Below are positions 35,390-47,293 of a stretch of 64,000 nt of DNA, piece after piece. The notes beneath the pieces were generated by a model. The model was not told the DNA's origin. It ran no database searches and was given only the letters and a program-made list of their open reading frames with translations. The stretch is from Reticulitermes speratus (lineage: Eukaryota > Arthropoda > Insecta > Blattodea > Rhinotermitidae): positions 28,414,743-28,478,742 of the forward strand of contig JAJKFL010000013.1 of NCBI GenBank assembly GCA_021186555.1, written 5' to 3'. The position numbers were made by a program, and so were the translations under genes. Positions within the stretch are counted from its first letter, which is position 1. Every line of letters starts with the position of its first letter.

Positions 35390-35690
35390 TTATGCATGTA
35401 GGGTTATATAATGAAGACTACCTGTTTCAGATTGAAAAAAAAAGCCATATACTAGTCTACAGAATGTGAGTTGTGGCAAGGTATTAAGTGCTAATACATT
35501 GGTTGTAACTTCAGCAAAATCCTATTAAAATCAGAACTGATTAGTGTTTTGCTTGGCATTATGTTTTTATGTTCGAATTACTGGATTATTATAGTTGTAA
35601 AAACTGTGTTTACTTTCTTCTGTGATAGTCATAAATCATTAAGTTAATAAAATTAAGTAGTGTGCATTAAACCCCCCGAAAGTATCCATA
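35390..35690. other. No supported gene
   Basis: Nothing recognised. Confidence 0.45.
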
Positions 35691-35696
35691 CTTTGA

Positions 35697-35970
35697 CGTA
35701 GTGGTGGGGCTTGTGTGGTCAAATGACCCTGAAAGCTATGCTGGCGTTAGCGTAGCTGCTGGTAGGGCCTTCCATGTCAGACAGGCAAAAAGGGATACCC
35801 TGGTCCTCCAGGGTGCGGGGTTGGGCGCGGGGCTGACAATCCCACTCCATAAAAAACGTTCTGTTGAGAAGCTTCTAAAATTGGAAACTGGACGACAATT
35901 TTGGAAGAGGGTAAGGTCCACCAAGGACTGTAATGCTAGAAGAAGAAGAAGAAGAAGAAGAAGAAGAGAA
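35697..35970 (+). repeat. Interspersed repeat with (AGA)n tail
   Basis: Begins GGTGGGGCTTGTGTGGTCAA, includes CCTGAAAGCTATGCTGGCG, GGTAGGGCCTTCCATG and GTCCTCCAGGGTGCGGGG, and ends in about 30 bases of AGA (35937-35970). The 99-codon frame (DPESYAGVSVAAGRAFHVRQ) matches a peptide I have seen repeatedly in insect repeats. It is probably a retroelement 3' end with a microsatellite tail. Class unresolved. Confidence 0.5.
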
Positions 35971-36065
35971 GTGTACATTAAAATGTCCTATTTATACTAA
36001 TCAATTTCTCGAACACTTTAGTAATAATTCTAGTTTGAAATCTCTTACTATCTACATATAACGTA

Positions 36066-36066
<1 letters not shown>

Positions 36067-36103
<37 letters not shown>
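36067..36103. repeat. (TAA)n microsatellite
   Basis: About 37 bases of TAA units. Confidence 0.95.
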
Positions 36104-36451
36104 GTCGCCAATATCTTAAGGTCGGCAGACATTTTATTCACAACAGAACCCGTCTACTGTCGCCTTTATTTCCTTGTGTTATAGTGTGTATACAAGATAG
36201 TATTTGCTGTTCAAATGCACTCCTTACGGTCTGTGCAGGAATAGAGAAGGAGAGCGGGAGAGAATATTAACGACTACACTAAATACTTTTCCACTCGCCT
36301 GTCTTGATTTCTGCTGACACTTGAGTTTGTGTCGTCATCATCTTGATACTGACAGTTGTGCTTGCTAGAGTATGGAGTTTGGAGTGGTGGGGTAGAGGAA
36401 CAAAGCTGGTCAGAGTGACAAGAAAGAACTTTGATGATGATGATGATGGCG
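36104..36451. other. No supported gene
   Basis: Ends in a GATGATGATGATG patch immediately before a LINE fragment. Confidence 0.45.
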
Positions 36452-36562
36452 ATAACATTCAGAAAATATCTGAGCAACATACCGGGAAAGCACGAAATAA
36501 AGGAACTACAGAAAAGAACCATATTGGGCACTGCACACATACTGCGGAAAGTACTAATGTAA
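36452..36562 (+). pseudogene. LINE ORF C-terminal fragment, IPGKHEIKELQK type
   Basis: The frame reads ITFRKYLSNIPGKHEIKELQ, then KRTILGTAHILRKVLM and TAA at 36560-36562. I recognise this as the conserved C-terminal end of a non-LTR retrotransposon reverse transcriptase lineage (RKYL..IPG..EI..LQK.A.LGTAHILRKVL). It is a third lineage, distinct from those at 6.9 and 9.1 kb. Only the last 36 codons survive. It is preceded by a GAT repeat, which suggests decay or 5' truncation. Confidence 0.6.
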
Positions 36563-36701
36563 AAGTACAGAACATTCAACTGGGAAATAACAGTACATGT
36601 ACCTTAAATTGTAACTACAGAATAGCTGCAACACTAAATACCCAAGCAACATGGTTTGTTTCGTGTATATAATTATAAATACCCTGCGTAACAATGATAA
36701 C

Positions 36702-36726
36702 TAATAATAATAATAATAATAATAAT
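36702..36726. repeat. (TAA)n microsatellite
   Basis: About 25 bases of TAA, 140 bases after the LINE stop; possibly that element's tail. Confidence 0.9.
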
Positions 36727-37380
36727 CTATGGGATCGAGCTGTATTTCAATTTGGACATGATTACAAAAATAATTATTTTAACACAAACTCGTATGTCGA
36801 GTTTGGTGATGAATTTGGTAATAATAGTAAAATGCCTGTTGCGACGCATTAAGTCATACGAAGTTAGGAGTACCAACATTGCATTGACTGGCTAGCTACA
36901 AGGGAAAAGAGTTTAGCAAAAGCAGGGAAAATTTGCCCATGCTGGAACTGTACGGATAACTGAGTGACTGAGATGACATTTTCATTCTGAAACCATAGAC
37001 CAGTGAGTGTTTGCATTTCCTGTATGACTGTTGACAGAGAGCGTAGAGGTGTTAAGTACCATGTACTTTAAAGCAAGTCACATGTAACCGCGTACTGGCA
37101 CATCCTTTGCAATTCACGTTAATAATCGCCTGATCTTTCAACGCTGTCTGACCTGTACTCTTGATAACATTTTATTAAATGAAGCAAGATTCAGTCAGTC
37201 AGGATGTCCGAATTTATATGAGTGTGCCGGTGTTTTTGTAGCTAGAAGTCTATTTGCCTAATATCAGTACCTCTGTTTTCATTTATTGTCAAAAATGCAA
37301 AATGTTCTTGCGTGTCTCTCTATTCATTTGTGTGCGTTAAGTGGCATGGCGTGCGCAAAAGGCATATTCACCGTCAGCTG
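36727..37380. other. No supported gene
   Basis: Nothing recognised. Confidence 0.45.
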
Positions 37381-37480
37381 TTCAGCAGGAAATAGGAACA
37401 ATTGGCGTTACAAGTGGCGCGTTAGATACGTTCAGCAGGAAATAGGAGCAAGTGGCGTTACAAGTGGCGCGTTAGATACG
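37381..37480. repeat. 50-bp tandem duplication
   Basis: Units at 37381-37430 and 37431-37480 begin TTCAGCAGGAAATAGGARCA and differ at two positions. Recent local duplication. Confidence 0.95.
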
Positions 37481-38703
37481 TGTCCCTGATCACGGAACTG
37501 TGGGGCGTGCCGACTGACCACTGTATGCCGTGATTCGTGCCGCGTGTTGTGGACTATTCTTGGCCACGGGGGAGGGCTAAAATATGTATGGCTTGCGTAC
37601 TTCAGGCAACGTGGAAACGGTATATAGCTTACACCTACTTGTTGATTCACCTGGTACGTGTAGGACCGTGCACGGTGGGCTATAAAGGCACTATAGTGCC
37701 CACAGCGTCCTGAACACACGGCACTTGTACTGCTATATTCTATTTTCAGAAGTGCGGTTTGGTTCTTTTATGTTATCCGTGGTCTCTGCACCCGTCCAAT
37801 CCTATTTGTTCCTTACTTTATTTAACAACACTTTGTCAAGTGGATAGATTATGTAACATCGACAACGGGTGGGATGATTTTCGTTGGGAGGGTTGTGAAA
37901 GAATTGGTTGTGGAATAATTTGGCGTGTTATGCTATTATTTTCTTGGTCGGACTGAGTAAAACTAGGAATGTAGTATGAGTAGCGCGTCTTTGGACCGGG
38001 AGTTGGTGGGGATCTCCAGAATACAGCGCACTTTGCTGTCTATTCGAGTGCAATGCTCGACGTATTCGTGAGGTGCTTGACGACATTGCTAGATAGGCTG
38101 GGTCTCATCAACCTTCTTCCAGCTGTCGGAATCTCAGCACGACTGATAACAAACCAACCACTGCGCATGAACCTCGGCCACTCTCAGCTTTTACCGTGAT
38201 TTTTCAATTTTTTTAACTTTTCAAGCTTGGAACCATGACTGGTTTTGGAGGGATTGATTTTCTGCGGGTCAGCGGGATGGGAACTCCAAATAACGCAAGC
38301 GCATAACTTCCAAACACTTGTGACTTCTGTGTAATACAATGTCTGTGTCACGTAATTGACATGAATGCTGGGCAGCATAACAACACTAGCCGTCATGGGG
38401 TCTGTGGTTGAGGTACTGAGTGAGGTCAGTCGTAATTGATTTGCGTGCTATACTTTTACGTTTTGGGTTAGTGGTGTCGGTTATAAACAGAGCTTTAATA
38501 GAAAAGCAAATCTGCTTGTTCACGTGATGGGACTAACTCGTACACAATAAACTTTAACGTAACGTTAGCTGTAAGTGAGCTAAATTATAGGAGCGTTTCT
38601 TTTTAGTATCGTAAGTAAGCAAATTTAATTAAATTAATTAATAATAAGTCACTAGGGTTTAGAACTGTACAAATGAGATTTGTGATGGAATTGGGAGAAG
38701 AGT

Positions 38704-38730
38704 AAATAATAATAATAATAATGATAATAA
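38704..38730. repeat. (AAT)n microsatellite
   Basis: About 27 bases of AAT with one ATG interruption. Confidence 0.9.
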
Positions 38731-38924
38731 TCCAGAACGGTATGCAAAACATTCGCCGCAGTTAATCCGCTCTTGATTTCGTTATGCCCACAATTTTGAT
38801 TCTTTAATGTCGTTCCGAGACAGTTGAACTTGTCATAATTCTAGAAGGTTTTGTTCGGTGTCTGTTATGGATTCTGTTTGCATTGTGGCCATGAGAGCGT
38901 TCTCCTGAGCCAAATTCTGTCGCC

Positions 38925-38961
38925 CTGAAGATGGAGGGAGCACATCATTCTGAAACATCGG
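38925..38961 (+). repeat. Hammerhead-like motif, copy 8
   Basis: CTGAAGATGGAGGGAG, loop, CATTCTGAAACATCGG; the stem is imperfect. Confidence 0.35.
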
Positions 38962-40122
38962 ATCGAGCTCCTCATACAACACGGTGATCGAATTCAGAGG
39001 GCACCATTTTAGAAACACCTGCTGTGAGAACTTGAAAACTGATACACTGATTTTACAATGAGAACACGAAATTTAAAATAAGTTACTTTATTTCTAAACT
39101 TACTACAGTTATTTGCAGATTTTCGGAAACTTTAAGCCTGTATTTTTCTGCTCTGTGTTGAGGAAATACCCTTTTATTCATCTGTCTGCAGAATTGGTCC
39201 ATGCTGAAGAAGGGTGGGTCGATACTGGTTTTGTGAATTACTGCACTTTTTTATTTTTGTGAAATAGATTTTGGAAGAAAAATACACTAGCTTGCAGTGT
39301 AATAACTGAACAGTTTGTCACTCTCTGTCAAGTATTGCAATTTACAGAAATTGATTTATTACATGTCTGATAAAGTGTCGGAGAAACGTGAATTTTCAGT
39401 TGAGGCACTTCAGTGCTAGCAGTAGGACTTTCAGCATGTGTGATCCTACACAAAATGTTATCTGTCGCAGAATATAAATAACTAGTACAACTGTCTATAT
39501 AATGTTACTTACCACCGAACTCTGAGCGGACATTAAGCCAAACTTAAAATATGTTTCAATTCCGACTGTTCTATCTCACTGTCCTCACTGTCTGTAACCA
39601 TATCTTAAAACTCTGACTTAGAGTAGCTCTTTCACTTCTACCCATTTCAGTACTGTACCGAAGTGTAATAGATCTTGCCAAGATTTAGAGACTTAATACC
39701 AAGAAGAGTTTAATTTGGTGATAACACTACTGGTTTGGAAAATTAATTATTTGTTCGTTATCTGTAGTATTTGACATATTTTATTGTAGTTTGTGAGACC
39801 TACTGCTTTATAATTCTTATGAAGAATCGGAATGCTTGTCATTTTACGAAAGGAAGACCTCATAAGACAGTCACGTCGGTATTTTTTGTGTCTGAAACAA
39901 ATGAACTTTAGAGCACTAAAGACCTGGCCAGTGTCGTTCGTCACGAATTCGTAAATGAATCTAAAATGCTGTATTTTAAAAATGTTCGTATTTATTTTTG
40001 TCACATACGAAGAATTATGACGTCATGGTGTTGGGTAATACACATATGCGTTTTAGTTTCAAGTGTCATGAAGTGTGATAAGTGTACTGTTGAAATTTCT
40101 TGTACTGATTAACCAACAATCT

Positions 40123-40590
40123 AACCAACTAACTAACTAACTAACTGAATACATGGAGCAGATCCGTTCTTGAGACGCTAATGGTTCCTCAGCTAGTCAG
40201 TAAATTCCCTGCATTGTATGGAACCGGAAGGCTCCTTATGCTCTTGACTACAGCCCGCCATGTGTCTGTGTCTTCAGTCTGATGCAGCCAGTGCACGCCC
40301 TCCCATCCTATTTCTTTAAGTTCCACTTTAATATCTTTCCATTTACGCCTAAGTGTTCGAAGCGGTCCCTTTGTTTGAGGCATTTTAAAACCAAAGCCCC
40401 ATTTGTATTTCTCTTCTCCTTGTGCCTGCCACATTCCCAGCAAATCTCATCCTCCTCGAGTTGATCACCCTTTTAATATTTGGCGAGGAATGCAAATAAT
40501 GAAGCTTTTTATTACACAGTGTTTCAGGCTGCTTCCTTCCTTTGTGTTGGAATATCTTTTTCAGCACCCTATTTTTTGTTTAGGTTAAAT
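40123..40590 (-). pseudogene. LINE C-terminus and 3' UTR, recurrent family (copy 5)
   Basis: This is the longest copy. One frame (from 40567) reads KKLHYLHSSPNIKRVINSRR, then MRFAGNVAGTRRREIQMG. After a frameshift, the next reads TKGPLRTLRRKWKDIKVELK, EIGWEGVHWLHQTEDTDTWR, AVVKSIRSLPVPYNAGNLLT, S and stop at about 40189. This matches the well-known insect non-LTR ending (LY.SPNI.RVI.SRR.R.AGHVAR ... PLGR.RR.W.DNIK.D..E.G ... DR..WRA.V....NL.VP). Its 3' UTR ends in a tail of TTAG units (40123-40144 on the plus strand as CTAA). Frameshifted and truncated, so inactive. Confidence 0.8.
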
Positions 40591-40881
40591 GTAATGTATG
40601 CAAATTCTGGATAAGTTAATTTCTGCTTTGCGCAATGTCACTACTCGGGTTAAGAAGACGCCCTGAAGAATAGTGTATGGAGAGCGTGGGAGATTTTGTT
40701 TTGAGGAGCCCATTGCAAACGACTTGCTGAAAAACTTTGCATCTAATTGGTGGATTGTTCGTAGGATTACAGGCCGTTTATTTTTAAAATAAATTGCAAA
40801 ATTTCTGAAGACCAAAGTTACTTGTCTAACGAGAAACGGGAAATAAGAATTGCGTCCCAATATCGACGATTGCCCTCACAA
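40591..40881. other. No supported gene
   Basis: Nothing recognised. Confidence 0.4.
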
Positions 40882-40882
40882 A

Positions 40883-40915
<33 letters not shown>

Positions 40916-40916
40916 T
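40882..40916. repeat. (TTA)n microsatellite
   Basis: About 34 bases of TTA units. Confidence 0.95.
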
Positions 40917-43900
40917 ACTGCAATTGGGTTTTCACCCGGTAGCATGTGTCGGATCTATAATGTCTATTGTAAAGATTAAGGCACTCTGTAGCGATGTTCT
41001 GAGAATCACGGAGGCTTTGGTCTGTAGGTCTTTCAGAAGGGCTGTCTGGATAATAAATGTGATTTAGTTGATCTGTCATTGCAAAATGTCTCGAAACGTG
41101 TCGTGAAATTCCATTTCACAAGCAGTAATTTTTAATGCTATGAATCGAGGTAGCTTTGTTGGTTAAAGTAAGTGAATCCTGACAGAACGTTAGTGCTTTA
41201 TTCTCCGGTAGGAGTTTCTTTCGGAGTTCTTTCAGTACCGTATCGAAACGCTAGTGAGGTCCACAAACCTTTCACATAATCCTTAGCTGTTACATTTTAA
41301 TGAATCCTGTACTAATTCGTGTTCCGAACCATCAGTGTGCGTTGCTTGCATAAAGAACATTTGTGTTTTGACATATTCCACTTTCGAAACTATATAATAA
41401 ATTTTGGTGACGTTTGATGTTGGGATCATAAGCTAAAGGTTTTCGGCGAATTTAATTTTGGTCCATATGGCTTTACCCTTTAAAGCCTAGTGGTTACTTT
41501 ACGTACCACCAGGTTTAACATTGAAATGTTTAAATGTTGCTCACATTGTGTTTATGTGTTTTGTACGGATCTCAGAACAAACGACGTTTGGTTTATACAG
41601 CATTAACAGATTGGTTTTGTACAACCGACATGGAGAGTGTTTACTGCGCGGTACGCACTGAGTCCTTATATAAAACAGAATAGTTTCGTCTTTAAAGGGT
41701 TAAATACGGTGTAATCCACACTACGTGTGAAGCTCGAGTCGAACTTACCAACTTTCACTGTAAATTTTGTGACGTCCACTTACAGTACATGCTAGACAGA
41801 AAGTGTAGCGATTTGTGCAGGATATTTGTATTGCGTGTCTTTCTAAATGCTCACATGCTTTGTGTTACTTTGGAGCTGTGGTTACAAGACGACATTCACT
41901 GACATGTTATGCTGCATGTGGCTTCAGTCTCATTCTTCTCTCTCTCTCCTCTCCTCTCTCCCCCCCCCCCCCCCCCCCAAAGTTAACAGAATGTGCGATG
42001 TTATTTTCAAAATTGCAGGTTTCACTTAAGTTCACATAAATCCAATGTTGTTGACGGACTGTGTATCAGTTGCAGATATTGTGACAGGGCTGTGGTGTGT
42101 TTCGCGAGGTTGCACAGCATTTGCATTCGTCTAAAATGTGCGTATTTTGTCTAAACGTTTTAATTACTTTGTTGACATTGAGAAAGTAGGCAATATTTTA
42201 TGTTAGTGTTGTCAGCGCTTTAGCAACTTGATTTATTGAATAAAGGGACAAAATTAGCTCTGAGTTTAGCCCACGCAGGCTTTGTCTCTCGTCACGTACG
42301 GCGAGTTCAGGACAGTTATATTCTGACGCAGTCTGTACCGAAACCAGACTTCATGTCCTATTAAGCTCCCCGTTGTGGTTGGCACATTGTCATTTTCAGA
42401 TAGAAACTAAAGTTGTGGGTGTTGTGAATTGGTCAGATATATGAGGGATTTAATTTCCTTTCTATTATTTTCAACAGGTGTGATAATAGTGATGATGGCT
42501 GTGGTTTGATATGCTTTTACATTGCTACTACAGTCTAGCACTCTGTCCTGCTGGGACACTGCAGACTAAACCCGTTAGCTGTCGATAGTTGCCAAAGTTC
42601 GTATCAGTTATGCAGTTTGTTGCGTGCCTAGATTATGGCTTTATTTCAGAAGAACTAAATTTAATTTCCTCTTCAATTCTTCAGAGAATTTGATATTTTA
42701 CCGTCTTTAATTGAGGGATAAAACTTTTTTAAGTCTGTAATCTGCTGTAAAGTAACCTGTTACCTCCTGTTAATTATATATATGGCCTTCTGAGTCAACA
42801 GTTAGACTGCTGATTGTTTTATGATAGCACTGCTACTTACTAGTGAACATCACCATGTTGCAGTTCGTGTACTTAATGACTGCAGATGAAGCGTCGGCAA
42901 GCGGAGGAGCGCGCTTATCGTCCTCGCCGTCTCGAATTTTGACAAAGGTTATCCCCTTCCTTATCTGGCGGTTTCGAAACTGCAGCTCACGAGTCCCTTG
43001 GGGATATTTGCGGCTGCCGTAACAATTATTATGGCCCTTTTTTGTGCTTCTGTGAGATTGTTGTAACGACAATACAGTTGTGTGAGTGGTGTTGGTCTGG
43101 ACACAAAAAGTATGGAAATAAATTTTCTGCTTTGGTCCCTTTTCCAAGGTTGTTTTTTATTTCGTTGTAACGTGAGAATTTTATCTCGCACATCTAGATT
43201 CAGTAGTAACTTCAAATCGCAGGGTGTATATACCGACTTGCACAAAAGTCTGTTAATGTCCGTCACTGAGACAGGACGTACAAACTGCTGCTAGCGAGAG
43301 TCCCGTAATGGTTGTGAATGACTTGGCCATAACGGAGTAAAAGTTATGTAAATTCAAGTAGGGTTAGTACTGGGTAACATAAGACGTATTAAACTGTTTT
43401 GGTGTATCTCCTGAGAAGAGAATAAACGAGACACTAGTCTGCCGGCCGTTAGATGTTTTGTATGTTGCCCACTGCATCCTTTTTAGCTGTACATGAGCAC
43501 GTAGTAATCACGGCTGTTTCTTCCTCTTCAATCTGCATGGCGGTCTGGGTCCTGTTCATATTCAGAATTAATTCTGAAGTGGTACACTCCTAGACATGTG
43601 ATAGGATCCCATTCATGGGAAGTTAGCCCTTCCTAAGGGCTGTACCTACGGCTAATGGGCTTATTTCACACAGTACCTTGGACATGCATCCGTTTCCCGA
43701 GCAGTATTCGAACCGACGATTCCAGTGTTTGGACAGTTCAGTACTGCATTTTTCTTATAGGCCTGCTTCACTGCCTGTGTGAGTGGCAGGTTATTAAAAA
43801 CGTCAGTGCAAGATATGAAGTCTTCGCGGACGACCAGAGTTGTAAGTATAGAATGAACGTCTGACGTTTAGGAGAGTGCCTGTTCTCCATTGTATGGGGT

Positions 43901-44669
43901 TAACTGGATGGATTTATAGCATACTGACACGGCAGATCGGTCGAGAAGACTTCACTTTATTTAGACGCGAATACTTCAAATCTTATATTCAGATAACTAA
44001 TTAATCTTGCCTTCTATGAGTAGCTCAAGAATATTCTGGTCCATAGAAATGCTTCTCATTAATTCGAGAATTATGGAGAACTTGTCGTTTGTGTGTCTCC
44101 CATCGGGATTAACGAAATTAAGTCAACACAGGAAAAGCGTGGATAATTATTGAGCCTGACGTTATATATATATGCTTAGTTCTTTGAACCAAACGAGGAT
44201 TTGCTTTCTGATTTGCATCCAAATGCTGTGGCAAACTCCGATTCACGTCAGCTAAATTCTTTTGTATAAAAGCTCGTTACAACGCTTGTTATTCTAACCG
44301 CATCCTTCGAAATATCGAGTGATGAAGGAAACTATGGAATTTGGAAGGGACTTCCTCTTCTCGTGCTAAAACTTTTCTTACTCTGTTTGGTTTGGTGGAG
44401 AATAATGCATTTAACGTAGCGCACTTTGGAAGATGAGCTAGGAAATTTTTTCTACTCTGACGTCATAACCAGAGCGCCAGTCTCTTTAGTACCACTTTGG
44501 GAAATTCATAACTTGGTTTCTTCGTGGCGAAGTGCAATGCCTTGTTCTTCATGGTCTTAGTTTCGGTAATTCTGGCCAGCGGTCTAACATGAAGCGCGTA
44601 GGCCTAGTCAGGTCATACAGAACGGGGCATTTCGAGACTGTTATAACGGAGCGGACGTAATTGGTTTGC
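40917..44669. other. No supported gene
   Basis: Two overlapping minus-strand frames of about 101 and 104 codons lie at 42833-43266. I recognise no domain in either. The CT/C tract at 41935-41978 is listed separately. Confidence 0.45.
41935..41978. repeat. (CT)n followed by 19-base C run
   Basis: CT-rich units lead into an uninterrupted run of 19 C at 41960-41978, the longest homopolymer in the window. Confidence 0.95.
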
Positions 44670-44900
44670 ATGGCGGTAAGGATGTAGACGTGTGTTCTGG
44701 AGGTGCCTGATTGGAGTTATCGGGGTGATCGAATGAAGTAGAACACATGGCGGTAAGGATGTAGACGTGTGTTCTGGAGGTGCCTGATTGGAGTTATCGG
44801 GGTGATCGAATGAAGTAGAACACATGGCGGTAAGGATGTAGACGTGTGTTCTGGAGGTGCCTGATTGGAGTTATCGGGGTGATCGAATGAAGTAGAACAC
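44670..44900. repeat. 77-bp tandem triplication, identical units
   Basis: Three head-to-tail 77-bp units start at 44670, 44747 and 44824 with ATGGCGGTAAGGATGTAGAC and appear identical base for base. A fourth start at 44901 (ATGGCGGA) diverges at once. 77 is not a multiple of three, so the repeated peptides seen on the minus strand are in changing frames and are not protein repeats. Confidence 0.97.
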
Positions 44901-44909
44901 ATGGCGGAG

Positions 44910-45956
44910 ACAGAAGACGTGATAAAGGAAGAGGTGGTACTCGATTGCTCTGCCATCTTCTGCCCTTCCTACGAGTATGTGAAACTAAATTAAACTACGA
45001 GAGCAACTATTACTTGTAAATTTGGCGAAGAATACAGTCGAAGTACATTCCATTTGGCATTATATATACCATTACGTAGCTACTAAGAAATGCGGACAGA
45101 ATGCGGGAATGTTATGCGTCACTCCGCGCGCGCCTGCGAAAGAGCGAGAGACCTACGCCACAACGGAGATATGTTACTACAATAGTTTATCTGCATATGA
45201 GTAAAACCGCGATGCGCAAACCCGCACATGAGACGGTCTGCTGTGTTAGAATGTGCGATATTGAGGTCTAGTGGTTTAGGCGCTGACTGTATCTGCCGTG
45301 ATTTTAAAACAAGTGACATGCAATGAAAATGAAAAGCTTTGATAAATGATTTAACCTCAGTTGATTGATTTGTCGTGGCCATTCAGCAACTGTATAGACT
45401 TTATTTAGCGTGTGCTATCTGTGATGGTGGCCTAAGAGGCGAAGAGAGGTCCTTAGTGAAAATTAACTTTGAAGATTCTGGTCTTATAGACTCTGACGTT
45501 GTATTGTTGGGTGAATAGTTGCCCAAATTTCGAAGGATTTTATTGCCTTAGAAACGTCGGGAACGACACAGCATCACATCCTAGAAGACTTGAATCTTCA
45601 GCACTGCCCTTGTGACAACCTCAAATTGTGTTGCTGTACAAGTTTGATTCATCGTAACAGTCGGGTATTGAACGCGGACCTGCAGATGTTATTTCTTGTC
45701 TTTGACCACAGATGTTGTCTAAAGAAAAGGTGATTTTTGTGCCTAGCTTAATTAAGGGAGGTGGGATGAGACGGGCGTAATAACGGGTCGTTTCATTTAG
45801 ATGTTAATACTAGCGTGAAAACCTGTTCAAGCTTCTTCTTCTTCTCTTTTTATATTAAAGGCAAAATGAATATGTTCTGCAGGGCAACCAGTGTTCATGT
45901 GTATCGTTGTACGTGTCTGAAATAACTTAATTACTTTGCCTTTATTACCATTTCAG
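44910..45956. other. No supported gene
   Basis: Nothing recognised apart from a TTCTTCTTCTTC patch at about 45835. Confidence 0.45.
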
Positions 45957-46099
45957 AAGGCCTTGCCACGGCTCAGGCGGTTAGTCCCCGGCCTCTCACC
46001 GCTGAGGCCCGGGTTCGATCCCAGGTCAGTCCATGTGGCTTTTATGGTGGAGAAAGTGAGACTGGGGTAGGTTCTTTTCGAGTACCTCGGATTACCCTG
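45957..46099 (+). repeat. SINE family B, 5' part of split copy
   Basis: Head GCCACGGCTCAGGCGGTTAG, box B GGGTTCGATCCC, then GTGGAGAAAGTGAGACTGGG and CGAGTACCTCGGATTACCC. It continues at 46376 after an inserted second SINE. Confidence 0.85.
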
Positions 46100-46360
46100 T
46101 TTTTTTTAGAAGGGCCGCCTTAAGGCTTATTATGCAACCCTTGTGATGAAGATGAAGAGAAAGATAGCGTTTTTGTTTTTATTTTTCCAAGTAATGGAAC
46201 ACCGGTGGAATGAAATTGACAAGGGAAAACCGAAGTACTCGGGGAAGAACCTGTCCAAGTGCCACTTTGTCCATCACAAATCCCACATGGACCGACCCGG
46301 GATCGAACCCGGGCCTCTGCGGTGGGAGGCCGGCGACTAACCGCCTGAGCCGTGGCACGG
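46100..46360 (-). repeat. SINE family B inserted into another family B
   Basis: Minus-strand copy with a clean head (GTGCCACGGCTCAGGCGG), box B GGGTTCGATCCCGGG and the body, ending in an eight-base T run on the plus strand at 46100. It is flanked by CCTCGGATTACCCTG (46085-46099) and CCTCGGATTAGCATG (46361-46375), 15 bases with two differences. This duplication was made from the host SINE's own sequence. Length is 261 bp. Confidence 0.88.
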
Positions 46361-46375
46361 CCTCGGATTAGCATG

Positions 46376-46420
46376 TTAGTATCATTCCTCCAGTGCTCCA
46401 TACTCATATTTTATTCGTCA
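46376..46420 (+). repeat. SINE family B, 3' part of split copy
   Basis: AGTATCATTCCTCCAGTGCT matches the family segment that normally follows the CCCCCTGTCAA word, confirming that the host SINE resumes here. Confidence 0.7.
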
Positions 46421-47261
46421 TCGATGCTATATAATCTTAGCATTTGACAGTCATTAAATAAACACTACTCTGACCTACCCTCGCCATTTCAAAATGACGA
46501 CAGAATACATCTACAATATTAACTGATACTTGCTACATTTAAATCGACAGGCATTGGCCCTAAGGTTGCAGACAGGGCTTTTATGCTGTAGTCTATTGGC
46601 GTTTCGACCGTGTTTATAACGTTACATTTACGTAAAGTTTGTGGAAGGGCGTCTGTTATTTATTGCTATCGTTTAGTAGTTGTAAACAAGATGCGGCCTG
46701 AAGTCTATTATTAGCCATTATATGTATGGTAATACATGGAGAACATGTATTTTGTGAACGTAGGCACGGTAACGAGCTGTCCACTGGCCCAAAGCTGCAC
46801 ACTGAGTCTAAATAAACAATGTTCTTCATGTGCCCCATAGGAGGAATCATCCTAAACGATATCTGAGGGCAGTGAGGATGTGAGCAAAGACTGGGTCTTC
46901 ACCAGTGTATTAAACACACACTATGACTGTGTTCGAGAAGAAACTGTTTCGTTCTGGCTGTATGACAAGCAGCATATTCACCGGTAAATCTGAACGTAAC
47001 GCGTTAAATATTTTGATTCGTTGTCGTTTGTCTAGACACATATGTCAGTAGTAGTCAAAGCCCTGACGAATCCTGTAGTATCTATTTGTTCAGAACACAG
47101 AAGTGCCCAGCGGCTAATCTGTTTAGTTTGTGCTTTCTTTATCCTGCAACACACGGAATTATTTGATATTCAGTCCGTGCATTATTGTTACAATCTTTCA
47201 CATTCACCAACATGTGCACGCAATAGGATTACAAACTGTACATGAGATTTAAATAACTCGT
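46421..47261. other. No supported gene
   Basis: Nothing recognised. Confidence 0.45.
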
Positions 47262-47293
47262 ACATGTTTCGGCGCCGAGGCGCCATCCTCAGG
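47262..47293 (-). repeat. Hammerhead-like motif, copy 9
   Basis: Minus strand: CCCTGAGGATGGCGCC, TC loop, GGCGCCGAAACATGT. The six-base stem is perfect. Confidence 0.5.

Larger units (their letters stand above)
37481..40122. other. No supported gene; one microsatellite
   Basis: AAT microsatellite at 38704-38730 and one structured motif at 38925. No exon seen. Confidence 0.5.

Noticed and set aside
35736..35978. Leucine-rich minus-strand frame
   Set aside because: The leucine run is the translated AGA microsatellite.
36274..36579. Minus-strand 101-codon frame
   Set aside because: Lies opposite the LINE fragment and the TAA/GAT repeats, with a poly-Ile run from the microsatellite.
42833..43266. 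Two overlapping minus-strand frames of about 100 codons
   Set aside because: They overlap in different frames, and neither shows a motif; probably chance.
44613..44956. Apparent repeat protein on the minus strand
   Set aside because: Comes from the 77-bp DNA repeat, which changes frame each unit.
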